DNA of 64,000 nucleotides, from positions 19,283,475-19,347,474 of the forward strand of contig CM040441.1 of NCBI GenBank assembly GCA_022749755.1, read 5' to 3'. Positions 1-11,456 of the stretch are shown piece after piece (the stretch's first letter is position 1; each line of letters opens with the position of its first letter). Under the pieces are notes generated by a model, which worked only from the letters and a program-made list of their open reading frames with translations, made no database searches and was not told the origin of the DNA. This stretch comes from Azadirachta indica (Eukaryota > Streptophyta > Magnoliopsida > Sapindales > Meliaceae). The translations under genes were made by a program, and so were the position numbers.

Positions 1-1520
1 CTCAACCCCTGTCGCACCCTAATTTTTGACTTCATACCAAATTTGATATTAGTTGTGTGTTAAACCCATTGATCCAAAGTTCTACAAAACTAACATTCTT
101 AAGCCCACATTATAAAGGTTAGGTCTATATTCTAAAAGAAGCTTAATTTCTGACTTCATACTAGACCTGATTCTAGTTGCATGTTAGACCTATTGTCCTG
201 AGCTCTTATGAAACCTATATCTTTAAGCCGACATTGTAAAAGGCATGTTTATGTTCTAAAAGAAGACCCAATAGCAAAGAAATAAAACATCGACACTTCA
301 AAATGGGCTAACATTTATTTTGCCGAGGCCAAGCACAATAAATAACTTCACATTAATTTAGATATATCATTAAATGAGAAAGCTAAGTTTATGTTCTAAA
401 TTATATACAATTAAAATTCTATCGAAGATAATATTTCAAGTAATAAAAAGAATTAGCGAGTATATAAAAAAAGATTGAACGAAAGAAAGGACCTTTTCTC
501 ATAACTTAATAATTTATTAGTTTAAATCAGATAGACAAAATCTAGTATCAACATCCTTCATAAAAAATAATTTTTTTAAGGATGGATCAGTAATCTTATA
601 TTTTTACATATATTTTTATACTCTTTTGTAAATTGTTGGATATAAACATTCTAATTATTAAAATTGAATATAACATATACATTAATTATAGTATATTAAT
701 TATTTATTAATTGCATATGTTAGATTCAATTTCAACTGTTTAATATATTTAGATCAACGGTCAATAATTAACGTAAAAATATATGTAAAAAAAAATGAGA
801 CTCCGATTCATTCCTTAATTTTTAAATATTTTCTTTCGTAAATCACTCGTGAACTAAATTTTACAAACGAAATTATGCTTTTATTTGTCATAACAAATCT
901 TACAAAACTTTTTTCTACATTTTGAAAATTAAAATTCACCAAAAAATTAATAAAAACACACAATTTAAAATTTTATAAAAATATTTAATGAATTACAAAT
1001 AACCATGGTTGTGACTGTTTTACAATATATAAATGACATTACAAACATTACATTCTCATCTTGTAATTTAAGTAATTAGGGTTATATTTATAAATATAAT
1101 AGAAATGTTTTATACTAAATTCATATATTTTTAAGGATAATTTTGTAAAATACACGGATTACAGATTGTCATGTAATATAGCCCTCCATTTTCAAGGCAT
1201 ATACGCTTGAAAACTTGTAGAAGTATTTAGCATTCAACGAAAAAAATTAAAAATATAAATAAAATCAAGGGTAAAAACTGAGCTAATCTAAGATCATTGC
1301 AGTAATCAAAACCTCAAGAAGCACATGAGCAAATAGAGAAAGCTTGGCAAATATACTTATAACACATTATTACTATGAGTCTGGGTTATAAAGAAATAGA
1401 AGGCAAACTATTTTCAGGACAATATTAAAAACTACTAGACTATCACTCAAGTTTATCTAAGTCTATTGAAGTTTGTCTTACACAACACTAGTGGGATTCT
1501 TATATATACTTAAAAAATAA
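1..1520. repeat. Dispersed repeat, copy 1 (partner at 36262-37925)
   Basis: This AT-rich non-coding block can be followed with moderate divergence against 36262-37925 in the same orientation. Matching landmarks are the opening 'ccctgtcgcaccctaat' and the closing run around 1441-1500. It starts at or before the window edge. Inside, about 21-140 and 144-262 form an imperfect tandem duplication with a period near 123 bases, also present in the partner copy. No protein is supported. It could be part of a non-autonomous or LTR-like element; I cannot name a family. Confidence 0.75.
570..825. mobile_element. Foldback MITE, copy 1
   Basis: The left half (starting near 'aaggatggatcagtaatc') and the reverse complement of the right half (ending near 'gactccgattcattcctt') align over about 110 bases, so the whole unit is an imperfect palindrome. 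Both arms share the run 'tttttacatatattttta' and a later 'taacatat' block. Related copies or pieces lie at 28734-28940, 30740-30880 and 36565-36775. No coding capacity; a miniature inverted-repeat element is the best description. Superfamily undetermined because I could not fix a target duplication. Confidence 0.6.
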
Positions 1521-1899
1521 TTTTAGAACAATAGATGTGGTAATAATATAATTATTATATAAGTATTGTTTCAAAAATACTCCCATTACTTCTCGTTAAT
1601 AAAAATCGTTAATTTTTAGTACAATTACCTAGTTACCCTTTTCATCTTATCAGAAGTTTGCAAATATAATTAAAATAAAAAATGTACATTTAAATAACAA
1701 TAAAATAAAATCTTCTGTAGCCCTCTCTTTCTCTCTCTTTCACTTCTCAAACCCCATAGCAACAAAGATCTCACTGCTCCTGTGATTTTTTCATTGACCC
1801 AGATTCAACCACTAGATCTCCTCGTTTGATTAGGGATGTATAGTACTTTAACTTATAACTCATAACCCTAGGAATGCAAATGCCAATTCAATTTATGCT
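1521..1899. other. Non-coding stretch, nothing recognised
   Basis: AT-rich sequence followed by a CT-rich run (about 1719-1750). No open frame, no repeat boundary and no convincing regulatory element could be supported. Confidence 0.4.
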
Positions 1900-3880
1900 A
1901 GCCTTTAATTGAACTTAACTTGTTAGAATCTTGCGCACTAAAGATTGCTCTTAGATGATCATGAATACACTATTTATTCGAGCTAACCTGATATAAATAT
2001 GATTATAACCACATATAAGATAAACTCTGAACTGACTAGCCCTGTGTTGACATTGCTTAGGTTAATCATGTTGAGGTTTGAGAGGTTTGATATGAAAGAT
2101 GTTCTCCGTAGCTGAGAGAGTGAATTTGACAACTCTTCAATAAGTTCATCTGAGACAGATTGTAAAGCCTGGAACTAGCTTACTTATAGGGTTAGACCTG
2201 AGCTCATTAGAAAATACGGGACCATTCCTCTAAGGAAAGCCCAACCTTTAGCTATTTTTGACCCTAATGCTGAGATCCTCTTAATCATTTTAGATCCTAG
2301 ATCAAATACCCTCAAGTATTTTCATCTAGAACCTCATGTGATAATTTTACCTGACAGTTCTTTGGATCATATACAAGGAGGAATAGACCCTGAACAAACC
2401 AATATAGGAGACTAGAAAGTTCTACAAAATTTTGTAGATAGAGTTACCCAATAGTTTGATCAACCTATATCCTCAAACCTGATATCTGAACTGAGTGGCC
2501 ACGAATTGATACCTTGAAAAAACATATCTGAAGTGCCTCCAATGCAGATTAGACAAGGTGACGGGAATGTGAGTGGTGATGATAAGGAAAAGGAAAATGA
2601 GTTTGAAGATGATCAGAGTAAATTGGACTTTAGGGTGAATCCCCATGCTGATAACAGCCATCAACCTATGGTTCAATATCTTCCCCCTGACCTAACCAGG
2701 GAGAATGGCCCATTTAAAGCCTATAAATTCCTTTCCAATATCACCGAGGATGATCTTAGAGTTTTTAGAAGACTTTACCGAATTCCCGAATCCATCACCT
2801 TTAAGGTTCCTAAGGCCAATGAGTTCCTAAGCCACCTTAAGGGAGATGAGGTGGCCTTTAATAAAGAGCTATTTCTTCTCAAAGCTAGGCTACCATTGCA
2901 GCCTTACTTTACTGCTCTACTTCATGGTTTTGGGATTCCTTCTTGCCAGCTGAACCTAAATGGTTACAAAACCATTGCTAGGTTGTATATTATCTAGGCC
3001 ATGGCTAAACAAACCCCGCCAACCATCAGCAAAATTAAGCACCTATTCTTGTTCAATAAAGGGCTGAAGAAATACCTGGGTTTCTATTATCTCTAAGTCC
3101 ACGCTAAGGTTGATAAGTTAGTTACAAGTAACCCTTCCTGCAACAAGAACTGGAAGGATAGGTGATTTTATGTGGGCAGGGATTGATGCTAGTCTTCTCT
3201 AGTCGAGATGAACATACGTAACCTCATACCTTATGCATTTAAACTTATTCTTCATAAGTGTATCATATAGAGTCAAATAATGCATTTGATTTTTCGCGTT
3301 AAATGTAACCATCTAACAATTTTCTATTACTTATGCAGCTACTTAGGCTTCAAAGCCTGACTTAGCTGCTCATCTCCTATCGAAGCTGGGTGCGCGAAGC
3401 AAGCAGATCAGAAATCCCTGCTGTCACCTTACCAAATCATAGGTTCTGGTCTTGTCAAGGTCACCCCTACCCGTGAAGAAATTGATACTGCTATTAGAGT
3501 AACGAAAAAACTTACTTTAGAGATTAATAAGGACACCTTCACCATAGGTCAGATTGAGTATTTTGCTTATTCCTGCTTTTGCGATTTTTCCTGTTTGCAC
3601 GGGTTCCCTTTTCTTTTATATTTTACAGAGAAAATGGCTTCAAAAAGAGGTAAGGGAAAACTCCTGAGCTTACTAGGCTCTGTCAACTCTTCACTGAAAT
3701 CTCAACTTAAGGCCTCAGTAAGAAAAAAGCAAGAACCTTCTAAAAAGCTTGAATAAGACAAGGGCGGGTTACTAAAGAAAAAGGCAGCCAATCCCAAGGC
3801 AAAGGGAAAAAAGGCTGATCAGGGTCCTAAAATGATAAGAAGAACCCATCCATAGATAAAAGAAAATGATCGACGGAGGT
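1900..3880 (+). pseudogene. Decayed TE gene with plant gypsy-type transposon domain
   Basis: The longest open piece runs from the ATG at 2542 to 2997. Translation gives an acidic N-terminus followed by a region (KAYKFLSNITEDDLRVFRRL, then a PLQPYFTALLHGFGIP-like stretch) that resembles the plant 'putative gypsy type transposon' domain seen in TE-derived proteins. The same frame resumes after a stop at 2995 (AMAKQTPPTISKIK). Further degraded coding continues to about 3880 as a lysine-rich tail, with stops near 3755 and 3853. A likely intron-like or scrambled stretch lies at 3130-3330. No intact gene survives. The domain name is from memory of the family; the stops are seen directly. Confidence 0.5.
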
Positions 3881-4164
3881 TTTTGAAGGTGTTGAGGAGA
3901 GATCAGCTAAAAAACAATACATGGAATAAAGGGAAGAAATTGTTGAAGTGGATAGTTTCTCTTGGATAGATATCCTTAAGGAGAAAAGGGAACTTTTTGA
4001 GCACCTGATGCCTTCTATCAACTACTTGACCAGTGTGATCGACCTGTCCTTGTCTTTAAAGGTTAAGGCCTCTAGTATCTTGTCTTTAAAAGTCACAAGA
4101 TACTTTGCTCCTCCTAGAGACACTTCCAGTGATTCCCAAATATTAGAATAAATCAAGTTTAGAA

Positions 4165-4760
4165 TGTATTTACTCCCAGTATTAGATCTGTTGAACTTCA
4201 ATCTATGCTACTTACTTGTAACAATATGCTCGCAAAACGGTAATTTTACTGCTTTAAGTCCTATAAGTAGTTTTCGGTCGGAGAGAATCTTCAAACCTTA
4301 TTCTAACATGTGGCCGAGTTTAAGATGCCACATCATTGTCAATTTTTCTCCTTTGCTAGTTGAAGCAACACACCCTCAGCTTTCTGTTGTGTTTCTCCCT
4401 TAAGCATGAATATTTTGCAGCAATCTTTTCTGCCTTCAAAATTACAAGCGCTCCTCTAACAATCTTCATAATCTCATTCTTAATATGGGTTTTGCATCCA
4501 AGATCATTTAATTGTCCTAAAGACAGTAGATTCTTTTTCAGGCCTTTGACATGTCGTACCTCTTTAATAGTGCGAGCTGTTCCATCATGCATTTTTATCT
4601 TGATAATACCAATACCAGCGATTTCCAAGGTGTGATCATCACATATGTATATAGATCCTCCAGAGATAGGTTTATATGTGTGAAACCATTCTCTTCGAGA
4701 GGTCATGTGCCATGTTGCTCCTGAGTCTACAAGCCAGACATCAGCAAGTCATTTTCTGCC
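4165..4760 (-). pseudogene. Ty1/copia protease and GAG-pre-integrase remnant
   Basis: Around 4700-4745 the reverse strand reads VWLVDSGATWHMTSRREWF, the copia aspartic protease motif with an intact DSGA. Frame 4706-4356 continues through the protease (VRHVKGLKKNLLSLGQLND). After a break it reads MWHLKLGHM and GLKILSDRKLLIGLKAVKLP, the conserved pre-integrase segment, with a stop replacing a residue near 4205. The sequence ends before any integrase catalytic residue. Confidence 0.8.
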
Positions 4761-4868
4761 TTCAACAATCATTATTGCCTCATTGTATAGTACTTCACTA
4801 TCATTTAAGGTACTTACAACACAACCCTAAGCCTTTGATGTCTGGAAATCTCCACTCTTCTTGTTATT

Positions 4869-5620
4869 TCAACAATTCTTTTTAACTTGCCCTTTCTTGC
4901 CATAATTGTAGCACTTAACATTCTTCTTACTTTTTGATTTTGATCTACCTTGATTTTGGCTCCCACTGGACTTACGTTTAGTTGATCTTCCTCTTGTCAT
5001 CGATGAGGCTTCTGCTTGCTGCGAACTCACATCTCTATCTTCCTTGCTTTTGTGCTTTCTTTCTTCTTCTAAGACAGTAGCTGCAACAACATTAAAGACT
5101 AGAGAGTTTATTTGGACATTAGTTGTCAGGTTGATGATGAGTTGATCATACGAGTCGGATAAACTTTGAAGTAGAATCTTCGCATGTTCATTTTCCTTCA
5201 TTTTGTACCCTAACGTTGTAAGTTGTGAAAATAGAGTTTTTAAGGTGTTCATATGGTCAATCACCAATGTGGATTCCGTCATTCGAAGAGTGTAAAGTCT
5301 TTTCTTTAAGAAGATTTTGTTGTGCAGTGACTTGACCTCATACAATTTTGTCAAAGTGTCCCATATCTCCTTTGCCGTCTTTATCTCCTTCACACTAGCT
5401 AATACTCCATTGGCTTGTCCTAAGTGTAAATTGGCAATTGCATCACTGTCCATCTTATTCCACTTGTCTGTGTCGCTATCCAAGGGGTTGTCGCCAATTG
5501 CTGCTAGGCACTTGTCCTTCCTTAAAATTGCCTTGATTTTCATTTTCCACAATGAAAAATTGTTTCCTTTGAACTTCTCAATTTCGAAACTTTGCTGCCA
5601 TTGTTGACGACTATCTGCTT
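4869..5620 (-). pseudogene. Ty1/copia gag (UBN2-type) with zinc knuckle
   Basis: The open stretch 5552-4869 (about 227 residues) reads LWKMKIKAILRKDKCLAAI at its start, the typical copia gag N-terminus. It continues through a UBN2-like core (AKEIWDTLTKLYEVKSLHNK) to a lysine/serine-rich linker and a CCHC knuckle that reads CYNYGKKGQVKKNC, with changed spacer residues. Upstream the frame continues as KFKGNNFS in the same frame. The true ATG (near 5601) is one base out of frame, so the gene start is frameshifted. It would have packaged element RNA. Confidence 0.8.
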
Positions 5621-5714
5621 CTCACTTATACCAAATTTGACTAATTTACCGTCAATAGTGTTGTAAATAGTAACTATGAATAGCAACCCGCACAACCATT
5701 GCAAGTGATTTTGA

Positions 5715-6177
5715 ATTGTTAGAAACCTTGATTCATTGTTAACAAATGGTACATTGAATGCTTGGATGTTTTCTATATATCAAGAGTAAGGTAACTTATA
5801 GTTTTTCACCATCAATTAAAAGGTAAGTCTTTTGATTTCTTTGTGCTTAAATGTTTTTTTTTTTATCATCCAATTAAGATCACTTCTTTTGATTCTTAAT
5901 TTTGTTTTTTTTAAAAAAAGAAAAAATATTAAGAATAAATTCTATACAAATCATTAAAATTGATCCCTAATGCCCTAATAGATAATAATATTAAATTTAA
6001 ATTTAACAATAAGCAAATTCATTCCATTTCTTATTTGAATATTTGGATTTGTAATATTTAGACCTTTGGACTTGTGGACTTAATATAACGTATTCTCTGT
6101 GAACCAACACTCGGACTTCTGAACTTTATTACTTGAGACAACTTATACTTGGTAGTTACAACTTTTAAGTTGTAGCA
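5715..6177 (+). repeat. 5' LTR remnant of Athila-like element
   Basis: Sequence from 'cttgattcattgttaacaaa' to 'aagttgtagca' aligns in order with 14765-15219. It contains the shared block around 'cactcggactt' (6110) and ends directly before the primer-binding site. The upstream (U3) part has no partner here, so this LTR is truncated at its left end, where the reverse-strand copia fragment begins. Confidence 0.8.
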
Positions 6178-6183
6178 AGCTTT

Positions 6184-6201
6184 TGTCACCGTTGCCGGGG
6201 A
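6184..6201 (+). promoter_or_regulatory. Primer-binding site, tRNA-Asp type
   Basis: The 18 bases 'tgtcaccgttgccgggga' match the site complementary to the 3' end of plant tRNA-Asp (tggcgccgttgccgggga) with two mismatches, both read as changes at former G positions. It sits just after the LTR end, as expected for priming of minus-strand synthesis. Confidence 0.85.
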
Positions 6202-6753
6202 GTACGATTTGTATAAAGTTTACTAGTTCTTGTTTAATTTTCATTTACTAACTTTAACCTCTAACTCTAACTCTAACTTTAAAATTTTTTTTATTTACTC
6301 GTTGTTATTTATTTTTATTGGGAGGCTCAGCCGCCCATTTACATTTACATTATGATTGGTTCTACATATACCACCTAATTTTTGTTGTTTATTTTGTTCA
6401 TGGTAGGCTTTGCCATCTTTCTTAAATTTTTTCTATTAACTATTGTGTTGTTATTTTCATTTACAATAATTTTATTAAGAGGAAGGTTATACCACCTCTT
6501 TTCTTTTTTATTTGTTTTATTGTGCTAACATTTTATTTTATTGTATTTTACTTTATTCTGTTTTATTATTATTATTATTATTATTTTTCATGCTTGGATG
6601 GTATCGTGATGCTCATTCTCATCGATTGGTGAAAGGTAATTCTGAAACCTCCTTTGGAAATTTGTTTGATTCATCTTCAAACTCACACACAACTAACACT
6701 ATGCCTGAAAATGAAAGTACACATGGAGAAAATGAAAGTATAGTGTTCGAACC
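6202..6753. other. Retrotransposon leader region
   Basis: Non-coding, T-rich leader between primer site and gag. It includes a short 'ctaact' repeat near 6258 and a TTA microsatellite at about 6564-6586. Coding similarity to gag starts near 6740. Confidence 0.5.
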
Positions 6754-7827
6754 ATGCGTGAATATTTGCAACCTCGTCAAAATTCATCTCCTTCATACTT
6801 TATTTTTCCGCTTAATGCAAATAACTTCAGATTTAAGCTCGATATGATCCCTTTACTTCCTAATTTCTATGGCTTAAAGTCTGAGAGTCCTTATTTGCAC
6901 TTGAAAGAATTTAAGGAAGTATGTGCCACATTTATGGATCAAACATATAGTGAAGAAATAATTAAGTTAAAATTGTTTCCTTTTTCTTTAAAAGATAAAG
7001 CAAAAACATGGCTTAATTCATTAAGATCTAGATCTATAGGTACATGGCAAGAAGTGCAAGCCAAGTTTTTAAAGCAATTTTTTCCAATATATAAAACAAA
7101 TGCTTTCAAGAGATAAATTCAAAATTTTTGTCAAAAAGGAAATGAGACCTATTTTCAATGTTTGAAAAGATTTAAAGGCTTGTTGAATTCATGCCTACAC
7201 CATGGTTTTGAAAAATGGCGTACGATAAGTTTCTTTTATGAAGGGTTAATGGCAGAGACAAAATAATTTGTTGAAACAATGTGTAATGGTGAATTTTTAG
7301 ACAAAGACCCAGAAGAAGTTTTAGAGTATTTAGATCATTTAGCTGAGAACTCTCAATCCTAGCAAACCACTAGTTCCTCTAAAAATTCAATTAGATCTAA
7401 TATGGCTAGTTTTAGTGGGAGTAAATATAATTTGAGTCAAGAAGATGATATAAGTGTCAGAATTACAAATTTAACGAGAAAGATTAAAGCCATGGAATTA
7501 AGGAAAGTTAAAGAGGTCAAATCTGTGCATAATGATGAAATTTGTGAAGTCATGGGACATTCCACTCAAGATTGTCCAAATATTTCAATTTTCAAAGAAG
7601 TGTTGCATGACCAAGCAAATTTTATGAATTCTTTCAAAAAGCTTTTTTCCTCTAATTCTCCATATTTTGAAACATACAATCTTGGATGGAGAAATCACCC
7701 AAATTTTAGTTGGAAAAATGATAATCATGCCCATCCACCACCTCAAAGACCTTCAAATTTTTCATCATACCATTCACCACATTTGAAAACTCTTGAGGAA
7801 ACGTTGCAAACATTCATGCAAGGGTAA
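6754..7827 (+). pseudogene. Athila-like gag with degenerate zinc knuckle
   Basis: The open segment 6754-7116 carries the retrotransposon gag domain, with the typical run LPNFYGLKSESPYLHLKEF and then FSLKDKAKTWLNSLRSRSIG. The same reading frame continues past stops at about 7114, 7264 and 7360 into 7402-7827. There a knuckle remnant CEVMGHSTQDCPN is visible; the first Cys-x2-Cys is incomplete. Several stops are explained by single C-to-T or G-to-A changes (CAA to TAA, TGG to TAG). The product would be the capsid/nucleocapsid precursor, but it is not translatable as one protein now. Confidence 0.85.
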
Positions 7828-8481
7828 ACAAGCATAAACAATCAAACATCACAAGCCATTAATGATATCAAGAATACACTTTCAACATTTACCTCAGCTT
7901 TGCGCAGTCAAGAGAAAGGTAAATTTTCTGCTCAACCACAACCAAATCCATTTGGTTAATTTCATGTAAGTGATTCTAACTCAAATGGCACACAGCATGA
8001 GAATGCCAACTCCATCACTACTCTCCGAAATGGTAAGGTCATTGATAAAACCATTTCTTTGAAAGAGATTGAAACTAAAGAACCATCAAAATTAATGAGT
8101 GAGGAAAATAATGTTGAACCTTAGATGTGTGATGTTGAAAAATGCCCTATCCCTGCTCCTTTTCCTTAAAGATTGCAACCAATTCAAAAGTTGAACCAAA
8201 ATTCTGAAATTTTTGAACTTTTTAAGCAAGTTAAAATTAAGATTCCTTTGTTAGATGCAATTAAGCAAGTTCCTTCTTATGTCAAATTTTTGAAAGATTT
8301 ATGCACTGTTAAAAGGAAGCTTAATGTTCAAAAGAAAGCATTTTTAACTTAGAATATTAGTTCGATTATTCAACATAACACTCCACCAAAATATAAAGAT
8401 CCTGGTTGTTCCACTATTTCTTGTGTAATTGAAAACTTTAGGATAAACCATGCTTTACTTGATCTTGGTACAAGTGTTAAT
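7828..8481 (+). pseudogene. Degraded gag-protease linker
   Basis: Coding continues in pieces with stops at about 7958, 8124 and 8351. Residues such as TTLRNGKVIDKTISLKEIE and IPLLDAIKQVPSYVKFLKDL are characteristic of the linker before the Athila-type protease. No intact frame. Confidence 0.7.
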
Positions 8482-8802
8482 TTGTTGCCATATTTAATGT
8501 ATGAGCAATTAGGTTTAGGTGAATTTAAACCTACTTCTACAACACTTCAACTTGCTGATCGCTCTGTGAAAGTATCACGAGAAATACTTGAGAATGTGTT
8601 AGTTCAAGTAGATAAATTTTACTTTCCTGTAGATTTTATTGTCTTAAACACACAACCTGTTCCTAACTCAAGCACCCAAATTCCTGTCATATTAGGACGT
8701 CCATTTCTTACTATATCTAATGCAATAATCAACTGTAAAAATGGAGTTTTAAAATTATCATTTGAAAACATGACATTGGAAATGAATGTGTTCAATATTT
8801 GA
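8400..8802 (+). pseudogene. Retroviral-type aspartic protease of Athila-like element
   Basis: Reads INHALLDLGTSVNLLPYLMY, with the DLGTSVN active-site variant usual for this lineage (DLGASVN). It then reads PVDFIVLNTQPVP and ILGRPFLTISNAIINCKNG, the C-terminal half with ILGRPF. The open frame from the ATG at 8482 begins inside the domain, so the active site lies upstream of that ATG in the same frame. Most of the protease is uninterrupted. Confidence 0.85.
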
Positions 8803-8986
8803 GTAATCTAGTGAAAATGATGACATGCATGAAGTTAGTTATATTGAGGAACTCGTTCATGACTGCTTTAATGTTTCATCTTTTTCTGATCCCTTGGATG
8901 CTTGTTTAAATGGTTGGAATGATTTCAATTTTGATGAAAATCTTGAAGTATCTCATATTTATTCTCTTTTAAAATCTTCTTAGGTT

Positions 8987-9913
8987 TTGGAAATTAAAGG
9001 ATACAGACCAAAATTTGAAGACTTACCTCAACGTGCTGATAAACCGATGCCATCGAATGTTCAACCACTAAAACTTGAATTGAAACTATTACCATCTGAC
9101 CTCAAGTACGCTTTCTTAGGTGCTAATGAAACTTTTCCGGTGATAATTTCTTTTAAACTCAATGCTCGTCAAGAATGTAAGTTGCTCGAAATTCTAAGAT
9201 TGCATAAACATGCCTTAGGATGGACAATAGCTGACATAAAAGGAGTTAATCCTTTGATTTGCACACATAAAATATATTTGGAAGATAATGCCAAATCATC
9301 TAAACAAATGCAAAGTAGGCTAAATCCTAATGTGAAAGAGGTAATGAGAAATGAAGTTTTCAAGCTTTTAGATGTAGGGATCATTTATTCTATTTCTGAT
9401 AGCACATGGGTAAGTCTTACACAAGTTGTACCTAAGAAATCTGGAGTTACTGTAGTCAAAAATGAAAATAATGAATTAATTCCAACTAGAACAATTACTG
9501 ACTAGAGAATGTGCATTGACTATAGGAAACTCAATTCAATGACTAGAAAAGACCATTTCCCGTTACCATTCATGGATCAAATGTTAGAAAGGTTAGTTGA
9601 ACATGCATTTTATTGTTTCCTAGATGGGTATTCTGGGTATAACTAAATTGAAATTGCACCTGAAGACCAAGAAAAGACGACTTTCACTTGTTCGTTTAGA
9701 ACTTTTGCATATAGAAGGATGCCATTTGGATTGTGTAATGCACCAGCTACATTTCAAATATGCATGCTTAGTATTTTTAGTGATATGGTTGAACGATTTC
9801 TTAAAGTTTTCATGGATTATTTTTCTGTTTTTGGTGATTCATTTGATGATTGCTTATCTAACTTGGAAAAAGTTTTGATTAGGTGTGAAGAAAAGAATCT
9901 TGTGCTTAATTAG
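8987..9913 (+). pseudogene. Ty3/gypsy reverse transcriptase
   Basis: The segment 8987-9505 gives the N-terminal RT region, with HKHALGWTIADIKGVNPLIC (usually 'GISPxxCxHRI') and SDSTWVSLTQVVPKKSGVTV. Stops at 9503 and 9644 are TGG-to-TAG (before RMCIDYRKLN) and CAA-to-TAA (in YNQIEIAPEDQEKTTF). Frame 9719-9913 gives MPFGLCNAPATFQICMLSIF and then FMDYFSVFGDSFDDCL, so the catalytic 'VFMDDFSVFG' box has one Asp changed to Tyr. The enzyme is dead. Confidence 0.9.
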
Positions 9914-9928
9914 GAAAAAAGTCATTTC

Positions 9929-10762
9929 ATGGTCACAAATGGTATTGTGCTTGGTCACATTGTCTCATCAAAAGGAATTGAAGTAGATAAATTTAAAATT
10001 GAATTAATTGCCAATTTATCTGTTCCTAAGTCTGTCAAAGATGTTAGATCATTTTTAAGACATGCTGATTTTTATAGGAGATTTATCAAAGATTTTAGTG
10101 TTATATCAAGACCGTTGTGCAATCTCTTATTAAAGGATGCTCTCTTTGAGTGGACTGAGTCATGTCAAGAAGTTTTTATCAAACTTAAAACCATGCTAAC
10201 ATCTGCTCCTATTATGCAGCCTCCAAATTGGACTTTGCCTTTTGAAATCATGTGTGATGCTAGCAATTATGCTATTGAAGTTGTTTTAGGACAACGAAAG
10301 GACAAGAAACCCTATGTGATTTACTATGCTAGTAAAACATTAAATAGTGCTCAAATGAATTATTCTACCACTGAAAAGGAATTACTTGCAGTAGTATTTG
10401 TATTGGATAAATTTCAATCTTATCTTGTCGGCTCACTCATTGTGATTTTTAGTGATCATGCAGCATTAAAATATCTTCTCTCAAAAAAGGATACTAAATC
10501 TAGATTGATTAGGTGGATCCTACTACTCCAAGAATTTGATCCCACAATTCAAGACAAAAAAGGAGTACAAAATGTGGTTGCTTATCACTTGTCAAGACTT
10601 ATGTTTGAAGAACCGATTGAGACAACACCAATTAATGACAATTTCCTGATGAGCAACTTTTCAATATTTCTATTTTACCTTGATTTGCTGATATTGTCAA
10701 TTTTCTTGTTACAGGTCAAATGCCAAATCATTGGAATGCTTAAGATAAAAAGAAATTTTTAA
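9929..10762 (+). pseudogene. RT thumb and RNase H of Athila-like element
   Basis: A 277-residue open stretch. It reads [20 protein letters not shown], then [20 protein letters not shown] (RT connection), the RNase H opening [20 protein letters not shown], and [20 protein letters not shown], then [24 protein letters not shown] and the TEKE glutamate are retained. It reads 'NYAIEVVL' where the family has 'DYAVGAVL', and a preserved version lies at 13711-13835. After the RNase H the frame drifts to about 10762. Confidence 0.88.
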
Positions 10763-10779
10763 AGGAGGTATGCAATTTC

Positions 10780-11290
10780 TTTTGGGATGATCCATATCTT
10801 TTCAAATATTGCCCTAACCAAATTATAAGGAGATGTGTACCTAACAATGAAATTCAAAATATCATTTCTTTTTGTCATTCCGAAGCATGTGGTGGTCATT
10901 TTTCTTCAAAGAAAACTGTTGCGAAAATATTGCAATGTGGATTTTATTGGCCCACCTTATTTAAAGACACACATACATTTTGTAAAACATGTGACCGTTG
11001 TCAAAAATTAGCTGGAATAACTCGTAGAAACATGATGCCATTAAATCCTATTTTAGTCATTGAAATATTTGATTGTTGGGGTATTGATTTTATGGGTCCT
11101 TTTCCATCTTCTTTTGGGTATCAATACATTTTAGTTGGAGTTGATTCAAGATTGCATCTATTTTGTATGATTCAAGATTGCATCTATTTTCAAAATAGAC
11201 AGGTCCTTCATTGTTAAAAAGGTTTACCCACATGCCGCTGTTGAAATTGAGAACCCCGGTCAAGTGGCGGATAACGGTACTCTGTGACTC
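10780..11290 (+). pseudogene. Integrase remnant with the catalytic core deleted
   Basis: The zinc-binding region is clear: CHSEACGGHFSSKKTVAKIL and then CKTCDRCQKLAGITRRNMMP. The start of the core follows: DCWGIDFMGPFPSSFGYQYI and VGVDSRL. A 22-base direct repeat at 11140-11192 marks the break. The text then jumps to FIVKKVYPHAAVEIENPGQV (11202-11261), the integrase C-terminal tail. The middle and last catalytic acidic residues (second Asp and Glu) are missing, so the deletion removed most of the DDE core. Confidence 0.85.
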
Positions 11291-11456
11291 TTCAAGTCGG
11301 TTGTTTCGGTTGCCCAAAATTACTAATACCAAATTTCTTTTCTCACTTTTTTTTCTGTTCTTTTCTTTTTTTCATTATGGATGTCATTCTTTCTAGATTA
11401 CAAACATATTTTCCTTCTTTTTAGCAGGTGAGTTTTCTAATTCATTTGTTTCACAC

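Larger units (their letters stand above)
4160..5640 (-). mobile_element. Truncated Ty1/copia retrotransposon fragment
   Basis: Reverse-strand copia sequence in the order gag, zinc knuckle, protease, pre-integrase, then cut off near 4160 before the integrase core. No LTRs are identifiable. Its 5' side abuts the truncated 5' LTR of the downstream Athila-like element, suggesting nesting or deletion there. A weak primer-site-like 'tggtataagtgag' lies on the reverse strand near 5622-5640. Confidence 0.8.

Noticed and set aside
4360..4635. Plus-strand frames at 4164-4885 and 5317-5607
   Set aside because: Shadows of the reverse-strand copia gag and protease.
6564..6586. TTA repeat as a CRISPR-like or regulatory array
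   Set aside because: A simple microsatellite in a plant retrotransposon leader; no spacers.
11090..11332. 80-residue reverse frame over the integrase remnant
   Set aside because: Antisense to the integrase remnant and its C-terminal tail; no family features.
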